Positions 7,475 through 15,785 of a stretch of DNA of 16,953 nucleotides are shown here, one piece after another; positions within the stretch are counted from its first letter, which is position 1; each line of letters starts with the position of its first letter. The notes under the pieces were generated by a model, which was not told the DNA's origin, ran no database searches, and saw only the letters and a list, made by a program, of their open reading frames with translations. The translations under genes and the position numbers were made by a program. Source of the DNA: Verrucomicrobia bacterium UBA1731 (GTDB taxonomy: Bacteria; Verrucomicrobiota; Kiritimatiellia; RFP12; UBA1067); contig DCIH01000042.1 of assembly GCA_002317575.1 (NCBI GenBank), positions 13,298-30,250 of the forward strand, written 5' to 3'.

Positions 7475-10400
7475 TCGACGTGCCCGAAAACGTTTCGAAA
7501 CTCCTCGAGGAGTCGATCCGCCGCGTGCGGAAGATCTACTTGTTGCGCGGCCTCGCGGTGACGATTGCGGTGGGCCTGGCCACCACGCTCGCGGTGATGG
7601 CGGTGGACGCGTTCTTCACGCTGTTCGACGACGCGCTGCGGTGGACGATGACGGGGGCGCTTTTTCTGTCGCTCGCGCTCGCGGCGTTCTTCTCGATCGT
7701 CGTGCCGATCCGGCGCAAGCTCGACTTCCCGCGCATGGCGCGGATTCTGGACGGCCGCCATCCCGAGAACGAAGAGCGCCTCACGACGCTCGTGGAAATC
7801 GCGGCGCGCCGCGCCGCGGGCGGCAACGCGGGCTGTTCCGAAGCGCTGTTCCGCGTCCTTTCCCGCGAGGCGGAGGCGAAGGCCGCGCTGATCGACCCGG
7901 CGAAGGAGTTCACGTCCCGCACGATCAAGAAGCGCCTGAAATGGCTGCTCGCGGCCGTGGTCGCGCTCGTCCTTTCGTTCGTGAGCGTGCCGCATCTGGC
8001 GGGACGGCTCTTCATCCGCGCGGTGGCGCCGTGGGTGGACGTGGGCAACCTCTACGCGGGCGACCTCGTGGTGGAGCCCGGCGACGTGGTGGTGCTGAAC
8101 GGCATGGTGGTGAAGATCAAGGCGCTGGCGAACGCGGGCCTCCACGCGACGCCGCTCATCCGCATTTCCCGCAAGACGGCGCACGGCTGGGGCGAAGAAT
8201 TCGCCGAGCGCATGGAAGGCGGCGTCTACCAGACCACCGCCGACGTCGCCGAGCCCGAATGGCGCTACCGCGTGAGCGCGGGCCCGGCCGTGAGCCGCTA
8301 CTACACGGTGCGCGTGTGCGAACTGCCGAAGTACAGGAGCTTCTCCGCGCGGCTCGACTATCCCGACTACGCGGGGATGCCGCCGGCCGTCTACTCCAAC
8401 CAGGACGTGGTGGCGATCTCCGCCGTGGAGGGGACGCGCGTCAGCTTCGACGTGGTGGTGGACGAGCCGGGCGCGAAATGCGACTTCCGCATCGGCGGCA
8501 AGGACGTGCGCGAGACGACGCTCGTCTCGAACCGCGTGAGCAACTGGTCGCTCGAACTCGTCAACAAGGACGGTTTCGCCGCGCCGAAGCTCCAGTACCC
8601 GATCCGCAGCCGTCTCGACCAGCCGCCGAGCGTGGTGGTGGAGCGTCCGGCGGACCGTTCCTTCAAGCTGCCGCCGCACGCGAAGATTCCGCTCGAGGTG
8701 TCCGCGTTCGATGACACCTGCGTGTCGTCCTGCTGGCTGCGCGTCTCCTACGACGGCGGTCCGCGCGAAAAACTGCGCGATCTGTCATCCCTGACGAAAG
8801 TCGGCGAGAACGTGTGGCGCGTCCAGGAGGAGATCGACCTCTCGCGTCTCGACCTTTCGACGACGCAGCAGCTCGCGTTCGACGTGGTGGTGGAGGATCC
8901 GTATCCCGCGGACCGGGGCGGTCCGCATTCGGCGACGTCCGGCGCGTTCACGGTGGTGCTCGAGATCCAGGCGCGCGACTTCGGGTTGCAGAACCTCAAC
9001 GACCAGGTGGCGGAGGCGCGCAAGCTGATGGAAGGCGTGCGCGGACGGCTGGCCGACGCCGAGCGCATCGCGCGCGACACGGTGAACCAGATCCGCCGCG
9101 AGCGCGGCGTGAGCGAGAACGCCGAGCGCAACGTGGAGCGCGTCGCGCACGAACTCGACCAGGCGCGCAAACGCGCCGAGGAGCTGCGCGCGGCTTTCGA
9201 GTCCGACGAGCGGTTCCGTCCGCTCGCCGAGCCCGTGTCGCGTCTGCTCGACGGCACGATCCGCGGCGCGGTGAAGATGCTCGACGCCGCGCAGTTCGCC
9301 GCCAAGGACCAGCGCCTCGGCGAACTCGAGCGGGCGATCCCCGAGCTCCAGAGCGCGCTCAAGGCGATGAAGGACATGGACAAGCCCCTCGCCGAGCGCG
9401 CGGACCGGCTGCAGACGTTCGAAAAGACGCGCGACCTCGCCGACCGGCAGCGCGCGCTCGCCCGCGCCGCGCAGGAGATCATGTCCGAACGTCCCGTGGA
9501 CACGCGCAAGCTCGAGGCGTGGAAGCGCATGGAGGAGGAGGCGTCCAAACAGGCGCGCGAACTTTCCGCGAAGATGCCCGACCCCGGACTGGACGACGCG
9601 CGCCGGAAGATGGAACGCGCCGCCGAGCTCATGGAAAAGCTCCGCCGCGAAATCGAGCTCGACAAGGACAAGAACCTCGACAAGGAACAGAAGGAGCGGC
9701 GCCGCGAACAGCTCGCGGACGAATACGAACGCCGCGGGGACGACGCGCTCAAGCAGGCGGACGCGTCGCAGAGCCGCGCGCTCGACATGCTGCGGGCGGC
9801 GAAACGCAAGGCCGCCGAAGCGGCGCCGCTCGCGGACAAGAAGGACCGCCGGAACCAGTTCGACCAGCTCATGCGCCAGGCGCGCGACTTCGAGCGCCAG
9901 GCGGCGGACGCGCAGCGCCAGGCCGAGGACGCGCTGTTGAGGGCGGACGCGTCCGAGGAGCTGATGGCCGCGCAGAAGCGCGCCGCCGAACTCCGCCGCG
10001 AGGCGCAGTCGGAGCCGGTGACGCAGGCGGACCGCTACGACGCCGCGATCGAGGCCCAGCGCGAGGCGCGCGAAGAGGTGAAGGAGGCGCGGGCCGACCG
10101 GTTGGAGGAGCAGCGCGCCGAACAGGACGAACGGCAGCGGGAGCAGCAGGAGCGCCAGGACGACCAGGCGCTCGTCAACGCGCAGCGCCGCATGGAGGAT
10201 GCGCGGCGCAACCCGAACAACGCCGACGCGCAGCGCCAGCTGCTCGCCCAGGCGGCGCAGGAACTCGAACAGTCCCCCGAATGGCGCGAAGAGGCCCAGG
10301 CGGTCCGCGAGGCCGTGGAGGCGGTCCGCGAGAACGACGACCCGGCCGAGCGCCGCCAGACGCTGCGCGAAGCGCGCGTGGCGCTGAATGACCTCGCCGC

Positions 10401-13400
10401 CGAGCGCCGCGAGGAGCGGCACGAAGAGAAGGTGGAGCAGCTCGAGGCGCGCATCGAAAACGCGAAGACCGGCGACGAACGCCGCCGCGCCGAGGCGGAC
10501 CTCGCCCGCGCGGAGCTGGAGGCCGCGAAGGAGATCGCGCAACGCGAAGACCGCGAGGCGAAGGCGCGCGCCCAGGCGCTGGAGGAGCAGCGCAAGGCCG
10601 AGGAGCAGCTCGCGAAGGCGCGCGCCGCGCAGGCGACGAACGACCTCGTCACGGCCCAGGCCGCGCGTCTGGCCGCCATCGAGGCGCAGGAGAAGGCGGC
10701 CGAGAAGATGGTCGAGGGCGGCGTCGCGCCCGAAGTGCTGGCGGCGCAGGAGAAGGCGCTCGAGGCGCAGCGCGAGATGGTGGAGGAATTCAAGCTCGCG
10801 CCCGAAGGCGCGGGCGACCAGAACGAGAACGGCGGTTCCGAGATGTGGACGCCGCCGCCGTACGAAGGCCAGGACATGGCGCTCGGGGCGCAGCGACAGG
10901 CCGAGGAGGCGCTGCAGGCCGAGGACGCGGCGAAGAAGGCCGAAGCCGAAAAGGCGGCGGCGGACGCGAAGGCCGCGCTGATGCAGGCCGAGGCGCTGCC
11001 GCAGGATCTGCAGCAGGCGCTCGCGAAGACGATCGCCGAGGAGAAGCGCGATCCCGAGCAGGCCGCGCAGGGCGCGCGCGACGAGGCCGCGCTGAAGGCG
11101 ATCAAGGCGCAGAACGAGGCCGAGCAGCACGCCAAGCTGGCGCGCGACGCGGCGAACCGCAACGATGCGAACGGCGCGCAGCGCGAGGCGGGCGCGGCGG
11201 AGAACGCGCAGAAGCGCGCGGCCGAAGCGCTCCAGGCGATGAAGCCGGAAGACGGCGCGGCCGAAGCGGTCGCGAAGGCGTGGGAGCAGGCGAACGCCGC
11301 GCAGACGGCCGCGCAGGAGGCGCAGGCGGCCGCGAACGCCGCGCGCGAGCAGGCGAAGACGTCCAAGAAGGCGGAGGACGCGCAGGCGGCGAAGGACGCC
11401 CAGGAGGCGGCGTACGAGGCGCAGCGGAAGGCCGGCGACGAAACGCGCAACGCGATCGTGGCGTCTTTGCGCGAGGAGAGGGAAGAGGCGGCGGAGGCCG
11501 CCGAAGCCGCGCGCGAGGAAGCGGAGGAGACGACGCAGGATGCCGTGGAAGTCGCCGAAGAGGCGCGCAACTGGATGGAGTACGCCGGCGACCAGCACCA
11601 GGAGCAGTTCCGCGAATGGCATGAGGACCGGGCGGACACCGCGCAGGCGCGCGCCGAGGCGGCCGGACAGAAGGCGCTGGAGGCGCTCGAGAAGGGCGAC
11701 TTCGACGCGGCCAAGGCCGCGCTCGCGGAAGCGGGCACTGCGCAGGCCGAGGCGCAGCGCGCCGTGGACGCCGCGACGCCGAACGGCGAGGCGCCGCACG
11801 CCGAGCGCGCGCCGTTCCAGGACGCCGCCGAAAAGCAGCGCGAAGCGACGGAAGCCGCGCTCGGGGCGCTCCGCGCGGTCCAGGCCGCGCAGGAGGCGCG
11901 CGCGCAGGCGGACAAGACGAAGACGGCCGTGGACGAGACGAAGGCGCAGAACGCGCTCGCGGCGGCGCAGGAGGCGCAGCGCGGCGCGCTCGAGAAGCAG
12001 CGCGCGGCGACGCAGGCGTTCCAGGACGCGCAGGAGGCGTCCGGCAAGCTGCGCGAAGCGCGCGAGGCCGCCGCGAAGGCGGAGCGCGACCAGGCCGCCG
12101 CGGACGGCGCGGCGTCCTCCCAGCCCGAGGACCGCGTGGAGGCGGCGCAGGCGGCGGCGGAACGCGCCGAGCGGCGCGCCGAGGACGCGCTTCGGCGCGG
12201 CGACGCGCCGGCGTGGGAGCGGGCGCAGAACGAGGCGATGGCCGCGCAGGAGCGCGCGGCGCAGGAGCTGTCGAACGTGATGGCGCCCGCGAACGCGGAC
12301 GCGGACGCGCCGAAGGACGTGTACGCGCCGTACCGGGCCGCGCAGGACGCGCAGTCGGACGCGCGGAAGGCGCTCAAGAACGCGCTTTCGCTGGCGCAGG
12401 ACGCGGCGAAGAGCGGAGAAAAGGGCGACGCGGCGCGGGCCGCGGAGGCGCAGGCGAACGCGCTCGAGAAGCAGCGCGAAGCGTCCGACGCGTTCAAGCG
12501 GGCGGCGGCGGAAAGCGCGATGGCGGACGCCCGCCACGCGGCCGACGAGGCGCGCGAAGCGGCGCCGGCGGCCGCCACGAAGGTGGACTGGAACATGAAC
12601 GAGGCGGAGGCGCTTCAGAAGCAGGCCGAGGCCGCGTCCGCCGCCGAAGAGCGCGTCCGGACGGCGCAGAAAGCCGTCGCGAAGGAACTGGACCGCGGCA
12701 ACGCGTCCGCCGCCGAGAAGGCGGCGGAGGGGTTGCGCGAAGCCCAGGCGCAGGCGCTTGCGGCGGCGCCGCGCGAGGCGAAGGAAGCGCAGCGGGCGGC
12801 GAACCGCGCGCAGGACGCGGCGCGCGAGGCGATGCGCGCGGCGGTGCAGGCCGGCGACGCGAAGGCCGTCGAACAGGCGCAGGAGAAGCAGCGCGCGGCC
12901 GAGGCGGCGCAGCGCGCGGCGTCCCGCCGCAGCCGGAACGCGCTCGCGGCGCGCGAAGAGGACGCGGCGGAAACGGCGGCGACGGCGAACCGCGCGATCA
13001 AGACGGCGGCGGACCGCATCGCGGAGGCGGTGCGCGCGGCCGAGGCCGAGCAGGGCGCGAAGACGCGCGCCGCGCTCAAGGCCGCGTTGCGGCGCGAGGC
13101 GGAAGGGCGCGCGCAGCAGGCGCTGCAGGGCGCGGAGAAGGCGGCGGACGCGGCGGCGGCCGCGCTCGCGAAGAACGACTTCAAGGCGGCCGCGGCGGCG
13201 CAGAAGCAGGCGGCCGAGGCGCAGAAGCAGGCGTCCGAAGCGCTGCAGGCGGCGGACGCGCCGGCGGCGGGCGAAACGCCGCCGAAGGGGTCCGCGCAGC
13301 CGGCGCCCACGAAGGACTTCGAGGCGTCCCGCCAGGCGCAGAACGAGGCGACGGCGCGGCAGGCGCAGGCGGTCCAGAGCGTCCAGCCCGCGGAGCAGGC

Positions 13401-14595
13401 CGCCGCGCAGGCCGCGCAGAAGCCGGACGACGCGGGCGCGCGGACGGCGTCCGACCAGGCCACGGCGAAGGCGGTGGACGCGCAGCGCGCGGCGGCGAAC
13501 GCGCAGCGCGCGGCGACGGACGCGTTCAAGCGGGCGGCGGCAGACCGCGCGCTCGGCGAGGCGCGCGAGGCGGCGGAGGCGGCGCGCGCGGCGGCGCCCG
13601 AGGAGTCGGGCGCGATCGGCGAGAACCTCGAGGCGGCGGAAACGGCGGCCCTGAAGGCGGAGGCCGCGCGCGCGAACGCCGAGCAGGTGGCGAAGGCGCA
13701 GCGGGCGGCGGAAGCGGCGCTCGCGAAGGGCGATCTGGCGGCGGCGCAGGCCGCGGCGCAGGAGGCGGCCTTGGCGCAGACGCAGGCGACGGAGTCGGCG
13801 CCGCAGGCCGCGCGTCCCGCGCAGAACCGCGCGAACAAGGCGGAGCAGGCGGCGCAGAACGCGATGCAGGCGGCGCAGACGAGCGGCAGCAAGGAAGACC
13901 TCGCGGCGGCGCAGGCGGCGCAGGCCGCGGCGACGGCCGCGCAGGAGCAGGCGTCCCGCCAGGCGCAGAACGCGCTCGTGGCGGCGCAGGCGAAGGCGGC
14001 CGAAGAGGCGTTCCGCAAGAACGAGACGATCACGGACCGCGCCGAGCGCATGCGCGCGGCGATCGCGGGCGAGCCGATGCCGGGCGAGAAGCAGGCGGGC
14101 GGCGAACAGCAGGCGGGTGCGCAGCAGGCGGGCGGCGAGAAGCAGGCGGGCGAGACGGCGCCCGAAGCGTCGCAGGAGCAGCCGCCCGCGGCGCTTTCGG
14201 CCACGGCGGCTGCGGACGCGATGGCGGCGTCCGCGGCGGAGGACATGGGCCGGCAGCTGGACGACCAAGCCGAGGATCTCGGCGTGCAGAAGCCGAGCGA
14301 AGCGCAGCAGCCGGGCCAGCAGGGGAATCAGAAGGGCGGCGGCGGGGGCGTCGCGGGCGAAATCGCGAAGCTCGCGGGCGAGCTCAAGCGCAACGACGCG
14401 GACCCCGAGAAGCTCAAGGAGATCTTCGCCCGCCAGGGCTGGTTCAAGGTGATGGGCACGGCCAAGGAGGGCCTGGGTGACAAGCAGCTCAAGGACGTTC
14501 CCGCGGAATACCGCGAACTCGTGCGCCGGTACTTCATCCGTCTCGGCGAAGAGGAGACGGCCCGGCGGGAGCAGGAGAAGGAGAAGAGGAGGTAG
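7471..14595 (+). CDS. Giant DUF4175-like membrane-anchored, alanine-rich coiled-coil protein
   Basis: 2374 residues. The N-terminus has helices at about 24-50, 58-80 and 158-175, with basic loops (RRVRK; RRKLDFPRMAR; RTIKKRLK) that place the remaining 2200 residues in the periplasm. Residues about 180-500 are beta-rich Ig-like strands (AGDLVVEPGDVVVLNGM; LDYPDYAGMPP), as in DUF4175-type PVC proteins. From about 501 to 2290 the chain is almost entirely Ala, Glu, Gln, Arg, Lys and Asp. It is typical coiled coil at first, then shows six quasi-periodic helical modules from about residue 1220 (see repeat entry). A low-complexity Gly/Gln linker (2205-2228) precedes a conserved-looking tail, about 2298-2374, with VPAEYRELVRRYFIRL. 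Start ATG 7471 overlaps the previous stop (ATGA); the frame is open far upstream, but only as a shadow of the vWA gene. I infer a scaffold or spacer; no enzyme motif is visible. Confidence 0.85.
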   Translation: MIDVPENVSKLLEESIRRVRKIYLLRGLAVTIAVGLATTLAVMAVDAFFTLFDDALRWTMTGALFLSLALAAFFSIVVPIRRKLDFPRMARILDGRHPENEERLTTLVEIAARRAAGGNAGCSEALFRVLSREAEAKAALIDPAKEFTSRTIKKRLKWLLAAVVALVLSFVSVPHLAGRLFIRAVAPWVDVGNLYAGDLVVEPGDVVVLNGMVVKIKALANAGLHATPLIRISRKTAHGWGEEFAERMEGGVYQTTADVAEPEWRYRVSAGPAVSRYYTVRVCELPKYRSFSARLDYPDYAGMPPAVYSNQDVVAISAVEGTRVSFDVVVDEPGAKCDFRIGGKDVRETTLVSNRVSNWSLELVNKDGFAAPKLQYPIRSRLDQPPSVVVERPADRSFKLPPHAKIPLEVSAFDDTCVSSCWLRVSYDGGPREKLRDLSSLTKVGENVWRVQEEIDLSRLDLSTTQQLAFDVVVEDPYPADRGGPHSATSGAFTVVLEIQARDFGLQNLNDQVAEARKLMEGVRGRLADAERIARDTVNQIRRERGVSENAERNVERVAHELDQARKRAEELRAAFESDERFRPLAEPVSRLLDGTIRGAVKMLDAAQFAAKDQRLGELERAIPELQSALKAMKDMDKPLAERADRLQTFEKTRDLADRQRALARAAQEIMSERPVDTRKLEAWKRMEEEASKQARELSAKMPDPGLDDARRKMERAAELMEKLRREIELDKDKNLDKEQKERRREQLADEYERRGDDALKQADASQSRALDMLRAAKRKAAEAAPLADKKDRRNQFDQLMRQARDFERQAADAQRQAEDALLRADASEELMAAQKRAAELRREAQSEPVTQADRYDAAIEAQREAREEVKEARADRLEEQRAEQDERQREQQERQDDQALVNAQRRMEDARRNPNNADAQRQLLAQAAQELEQSPEWREEAQAVREAVEAVRENDDPAERRQTLREARVALNDLAAERREERHEEKVEQLEARIENAKTGDERRRAEADLARAELEAAKEIAQREDREAKARAQALEEQRKAEEQLAKARAAQATNDLVTAQAARLAAIEAQEKAAEKMVEGGVAPEVLAAQEKALEAQREMVEEFKLAPEGAGDQNENGGSEMWTPPPYEGQDMALGAQRQAEEALQAEDAAKKAEAEKAAADAKAALMQAEALPQDLQQALAKTIAEEKRDPEQAAQGARDEAALKAIKAQNEAEQHAKLARDAANRNDANGAQREAGAAENAQKRAAEALQAMKPEDGAAEAVAKAWEQANAAQTAAQEAQAAANAAREQAKTSKKAEDAQAAKDAQEAAYEAQRKAGDETRNAIVASLREEREEAAEAAEAAREEAEETTQDAVEVAEEARNWMEYAGDQHQEQFREWHEDRADTAQARAEAAGQKALEALEKGDFDAAKAALAEAGTAQAEAQRAVDAATPNGEAPHAERAPFQDAAEKQREATEAALGALRAVQAAQEARAQADKTKTAVDETKAQNALAAAQEAQRGALEKQRAATQAFQDAQEASGKLREAREAAAKAERDQAAADGAASSQPEDRVEAAQAAAERAERRAEDALRRGDAPAWERAQNEAMAAQERAAQELSNVMAPANADADAPKDVYAPYRAAQDAQSDARKALKNALSLAQDAAKSGEKGDAARAAEAQANALEKQREASDAFKRAAAESAMADARHAADEAREAAPAAATKVDWNMNEAEALQKQAEAASAAEERVRTAQKAVAKELDRGNASAAEKAAEGLREAQAQALAAAPREAKEAQRAANRAQDAAREAMRAAVQAGDAKAVEQAQEKQRAAEAAQRAASRRSRNALAAREEDAAETAATANRAIKTAADRIAEAVRAAEAEQGAKTRAALKAALRREAEGRAQQALQGAEKAADAAAAALAKNDFKAAAAAQKQAAEAQKQASEALQAADAPAAGETPPKGSAQPAPTKDFEASRQAQNEATARQAQAVQSVQPAEQAAAQAAQKPDDAGARTASDQATAKAVDAQRAAANAQRAATDAFKRAAADRALGEAREAAEAARAAAPEESGAIGENLEAAETAALKAEAARANAEQVAKAQRAAEAALAKGDLAAAQAAAQEAALAQTQATESAPQAARPAQNRANKAEQAAQNAMQAAQTSGSKEDLAAAQAAQAAATAAQEQASRQAQNALVAAQAKAAEEAFRKNETITDRAERMRAAIAGEPMPGEKQAGGEQQAGAQQAGGEKQAGETAPEASQEQPPAALSATAAADAMAASAAEDMGRQLDDQAEDLGVQKPSEAQQPGQQGNQKGGGGGVAGEIAKLAGELKRNDADPEKLKEIFARQGWFKVMGTAKEGLGDKQLKDVPAEYRELVRRYFIRLGEEETARREQEKEKRR
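11100..13990 (+). repeat. Six degenerate ~171-residue helical modules inside the giant coiled-coil gene
   Basis: Motif A, of the form A-L-x-[KR]-[GN]-[DN]-x-x-A-A followed by a second helix with AQ, recurs. Its central Asp/Asn codons are at 11164, 11698, 12202, 12700, 13177 and 13732, a spacing of 178, 168, 166, 159 and 185 residues (mean 171). Between them a second hairpin B (about 11377, 11930, 12427, 12856, 13430 and 13897; e.g. KGDAARAAEAQANALEKQRE) alternates. Two B regions keep DNA similarity: GACGCGTTCAAGCGGGCGGC at 12487 and 13519. Copies are otherwise diverged, so this is old internal duplication rather than recent slippage. Confidence 0.7.
14083..14154 (+). repeat. Short Gly/Gln/Ala/Glu tandem repeat (linker)
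   Basis: Encodes about four imperfect copies of a five- to six-residue unit of the type G-E-[KQ]-Q-A-G, residues 2205-2228 of the giant protein. At the DNA level, GGCGAGAAGCAGGCGGGC occurs at 14083 and again at 14134. It separates the helical modules from the C-terminal tail and is probably a flexible, slippage-prone linker. Confidence 0.7.
14587..14592 (+). promoter_or_regulatory. Shine-Dalgarno AGGAGG embedded in the end of the upstream gene
   Basis: A perfect AGGAGG sits six bases before the ATG at 14599 and encodes the last two Arg codons of the giant coiled-coil protein, whose TAG stop (14593-14595) follows directly. It is the strongest ribosome-binding site in the window and fixes the start of the toroid protein. 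It suggests the third gene can be translated at a higher rate than its two giant partners. Confidence 0.85.
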
Positions 14596-14598
14596 ACC

Positions 14599-15672
14599 AT
14601 GACGAAACGCGTGATGACGTTTTTCGCCGTCCTGGCGGCGTGCGCGACGGCGGCGTTCGCGCAGCTCCAGGACAACCCGGAGCTGAAGGAGCGCGTGGAC
14701 GGCGCGATCGGCAACGGGCTCAAATACCTGCAGTCGCAGCAGAAGGCGGACGGGAGCTATCCGGGGCAGTACGGCGATTCCGTGGCGATTCCGGCGCTGG
14801 CGGGCATGGCGTTTCTGTCCAAGGGATACCTGCCCGGGCGCGCGCCGTACGGCGCCGTGATCGACCGTTGCATCGACTTCGTGCTGGCGCGCGCGGACAT
14901 GCGCGACAACGCGCCGTTCAAGGGCTACATGGGCGACGCCGGCGGCGGGCGGATGTACGCGCATTCGATCGCGACCCTGTTCCTGTCGGAAGTGAGCGGC
15001 ATGGTGGACGACGAGCGGCAGGACAAGATCGACCGGATCCTGCCGCAGGCGGTGAAGGTGATCGTGGACGCGCAGAAGCAGCGCAAGGGCGGGGAGTTCG
15101 TGGGCGGCTGGCGCTACACGCCGAACGCGGGCGATTCGGATCTGTCGTGCAGCGGCTGGGCGCTGATGGCGTTGCGCAGCGCGCGTCTGAACGGCGCGCA
15201 GATTCCGCCGGACGCGATCGACATGGCGGTGAAGTACATCACGCGCACGCAGAACGGCCAATCGGGCGCGTTCAGCTACCAGGGCAGCGGCGGCCAGTAC
15301 GGCGAGCATCTCACGGGCGCGGCGATCCTGTGTCTGGAACTGTGCGGCAAGCATGCGGCGCCGGAGTCGATGAAGGGCGCGAAGTATCTGAAGGATGTGT
15401 ACCAGCGCGTGCTTTCGGGCAACGGCAACTACACGGTGTACGCGCTCTACTACGCGGCGCAGGGTCTTTTCCAGATCGGCGGCGACTACTGGATGGAATT
15501 CGCGCCGTGGATGTACGAGACGTGGCTCAAGCGCCAGGCGTCGGACGGTTCGTGGAACTGCGAGATTTCCCAGCCGTACAGCACGGCGATGGTGATTCTC
15601 GCGTTCACGGTGCCGTACCGTCAGCTTCCCATCTACCAGCGTGACGAAACCGTCAACGAAGACGAGGATTGA
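14599..15672 (+). CDS. Exported alpha/alpha-toroid protein (prenyltransferase/squalene-cyclase repeat fold)
   Basis: 357 residues with a clear signal peptide: basic TKR, hydrophobic core, and probable cleavage after AFA (residue 21, before Gln22). The mature protein is a series of QW-like toroid repeats: LKYLQSQQKADGSYPGQYGD (about 43-62), GGEFVGGWRYTP with GDSDLSCSGWALMALRSA, SGAFSYQGSGGQYGEHLTGA, and WLKRQASDGSWNCEIS, ending in TVPYRQLPIYQRDE. Squalene-hopene cyclases use a DxDD acid motif; here the equivalent position reads DSDL, and the protein is half the usual cyclase length, so a cyclase reaction is unlikely. A periplasmic ligand- or protein-binding role is more plausible (inference). 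Proteins of this type ending in PYR-LPIYQR occur beside Bat-type gene sets in PVC bacteria, to my recollection. It starts four bases after the upstream stop, from an excellent Shine-Dalgarno, as the last gene of the operon. No terminator hairpin is visible after it. Confidence 0.87.
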   Translation: MTKRVMTFFAVLAACATAAFAQLQDNPELKERVDGAIGNGLKYLQSQQKADGSYPGQYGDSVAIPALAGMAFLSKGYLPGRAPYGAVIDRCIDFVLARADMRDNAPFKGYMGDAGGGRMYAHSIATLFLSEVSGMVDDERQDKIDRILPQAVKVIVDAQKQRKGGEFVGGWRYTPNAGDSDLSCSGWALMALRSARLNGAQIPPDAIDMAVKYITRTQNGQSGAFSYQGSGGQYGEHLTGAAILCLELCGKHAAPESMKGAKYLKDVYQRVLSGNGNYTVYALYYAAQGLFQIGGDYWMEFAPWMYETWLKRQASDGSWNCEISQPYSTAMVILAFTVPYRQLPIYQRDETVNEDED

Positions 15673-15693
15673 CGAGCGTGTTTGGCGGGGTTG

Positions 15694-15702
15694 TGGTATA
15701 AT
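15694..15702 (+). promoter_or_regulatory. Extended -10 promoter upstream of the topoisomerase gene
   Basis: TGG-TATAAT (TATAAT at 15697-15702), identical over nine bases to the element at 3309. No -35 stands at 16-18 bases; TTGACG (15669-15674) is 22 bases away, which is too far. The leader to the ATG at 15786 would be about 77 bases; it contains a purine-rich AGGAGGG (15746-15752) with no start codon at a suitable distance. Confidence 0.6.
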
Positions 15703-15785
15703 CTGCGGAATTTTTCAAGGGGCGTTTCGTCTGCGCAAAACGGACAGGAGGGGCGCTTCGGCAGAACACGGGGATCTTGGGGATC

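Noticed and set aside
10035..12596. Minus-strand Ser/Ala/Arg-rich open frames (also 12615-14246)
   Set aside because: Shadows of the repeat-rich giant gene; the composition mirrors its codons and no start or ribosome site supports them.
11100..14154. CRISPR array or tandem satellite
   Set aside because: The repeats are in frame, degenerate and protein-level, with no constant direct repeat plus unique spacer pattern; no cas gene is present.
12213..14480. Plus-strand Gly/Arg/Ala-rich open frame of 755 codons in another frame
   Set aside because: It mimics a Gly-rich structural protein, but it is the shifted reading of the same G/C repeats and lies wholly inside the giant gene.
8785..15354. 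Open frame of about 2190 codons on the minus strand
   Set aside because: It is antisense to the giant coiled-coil gene and the toroid gene. Its translation is Leu/Arg-rich without domains, a direct shadow of GCG/GAG/CAG codons in which complementary stop codons are nearly impossible.
15669..15702. Full sigma-70 promoter using TTGACG as -35 before parE
   Set aside because: The spacing to TATAAT is 22 bases, outside the workable range; only the extended -10 is kept.
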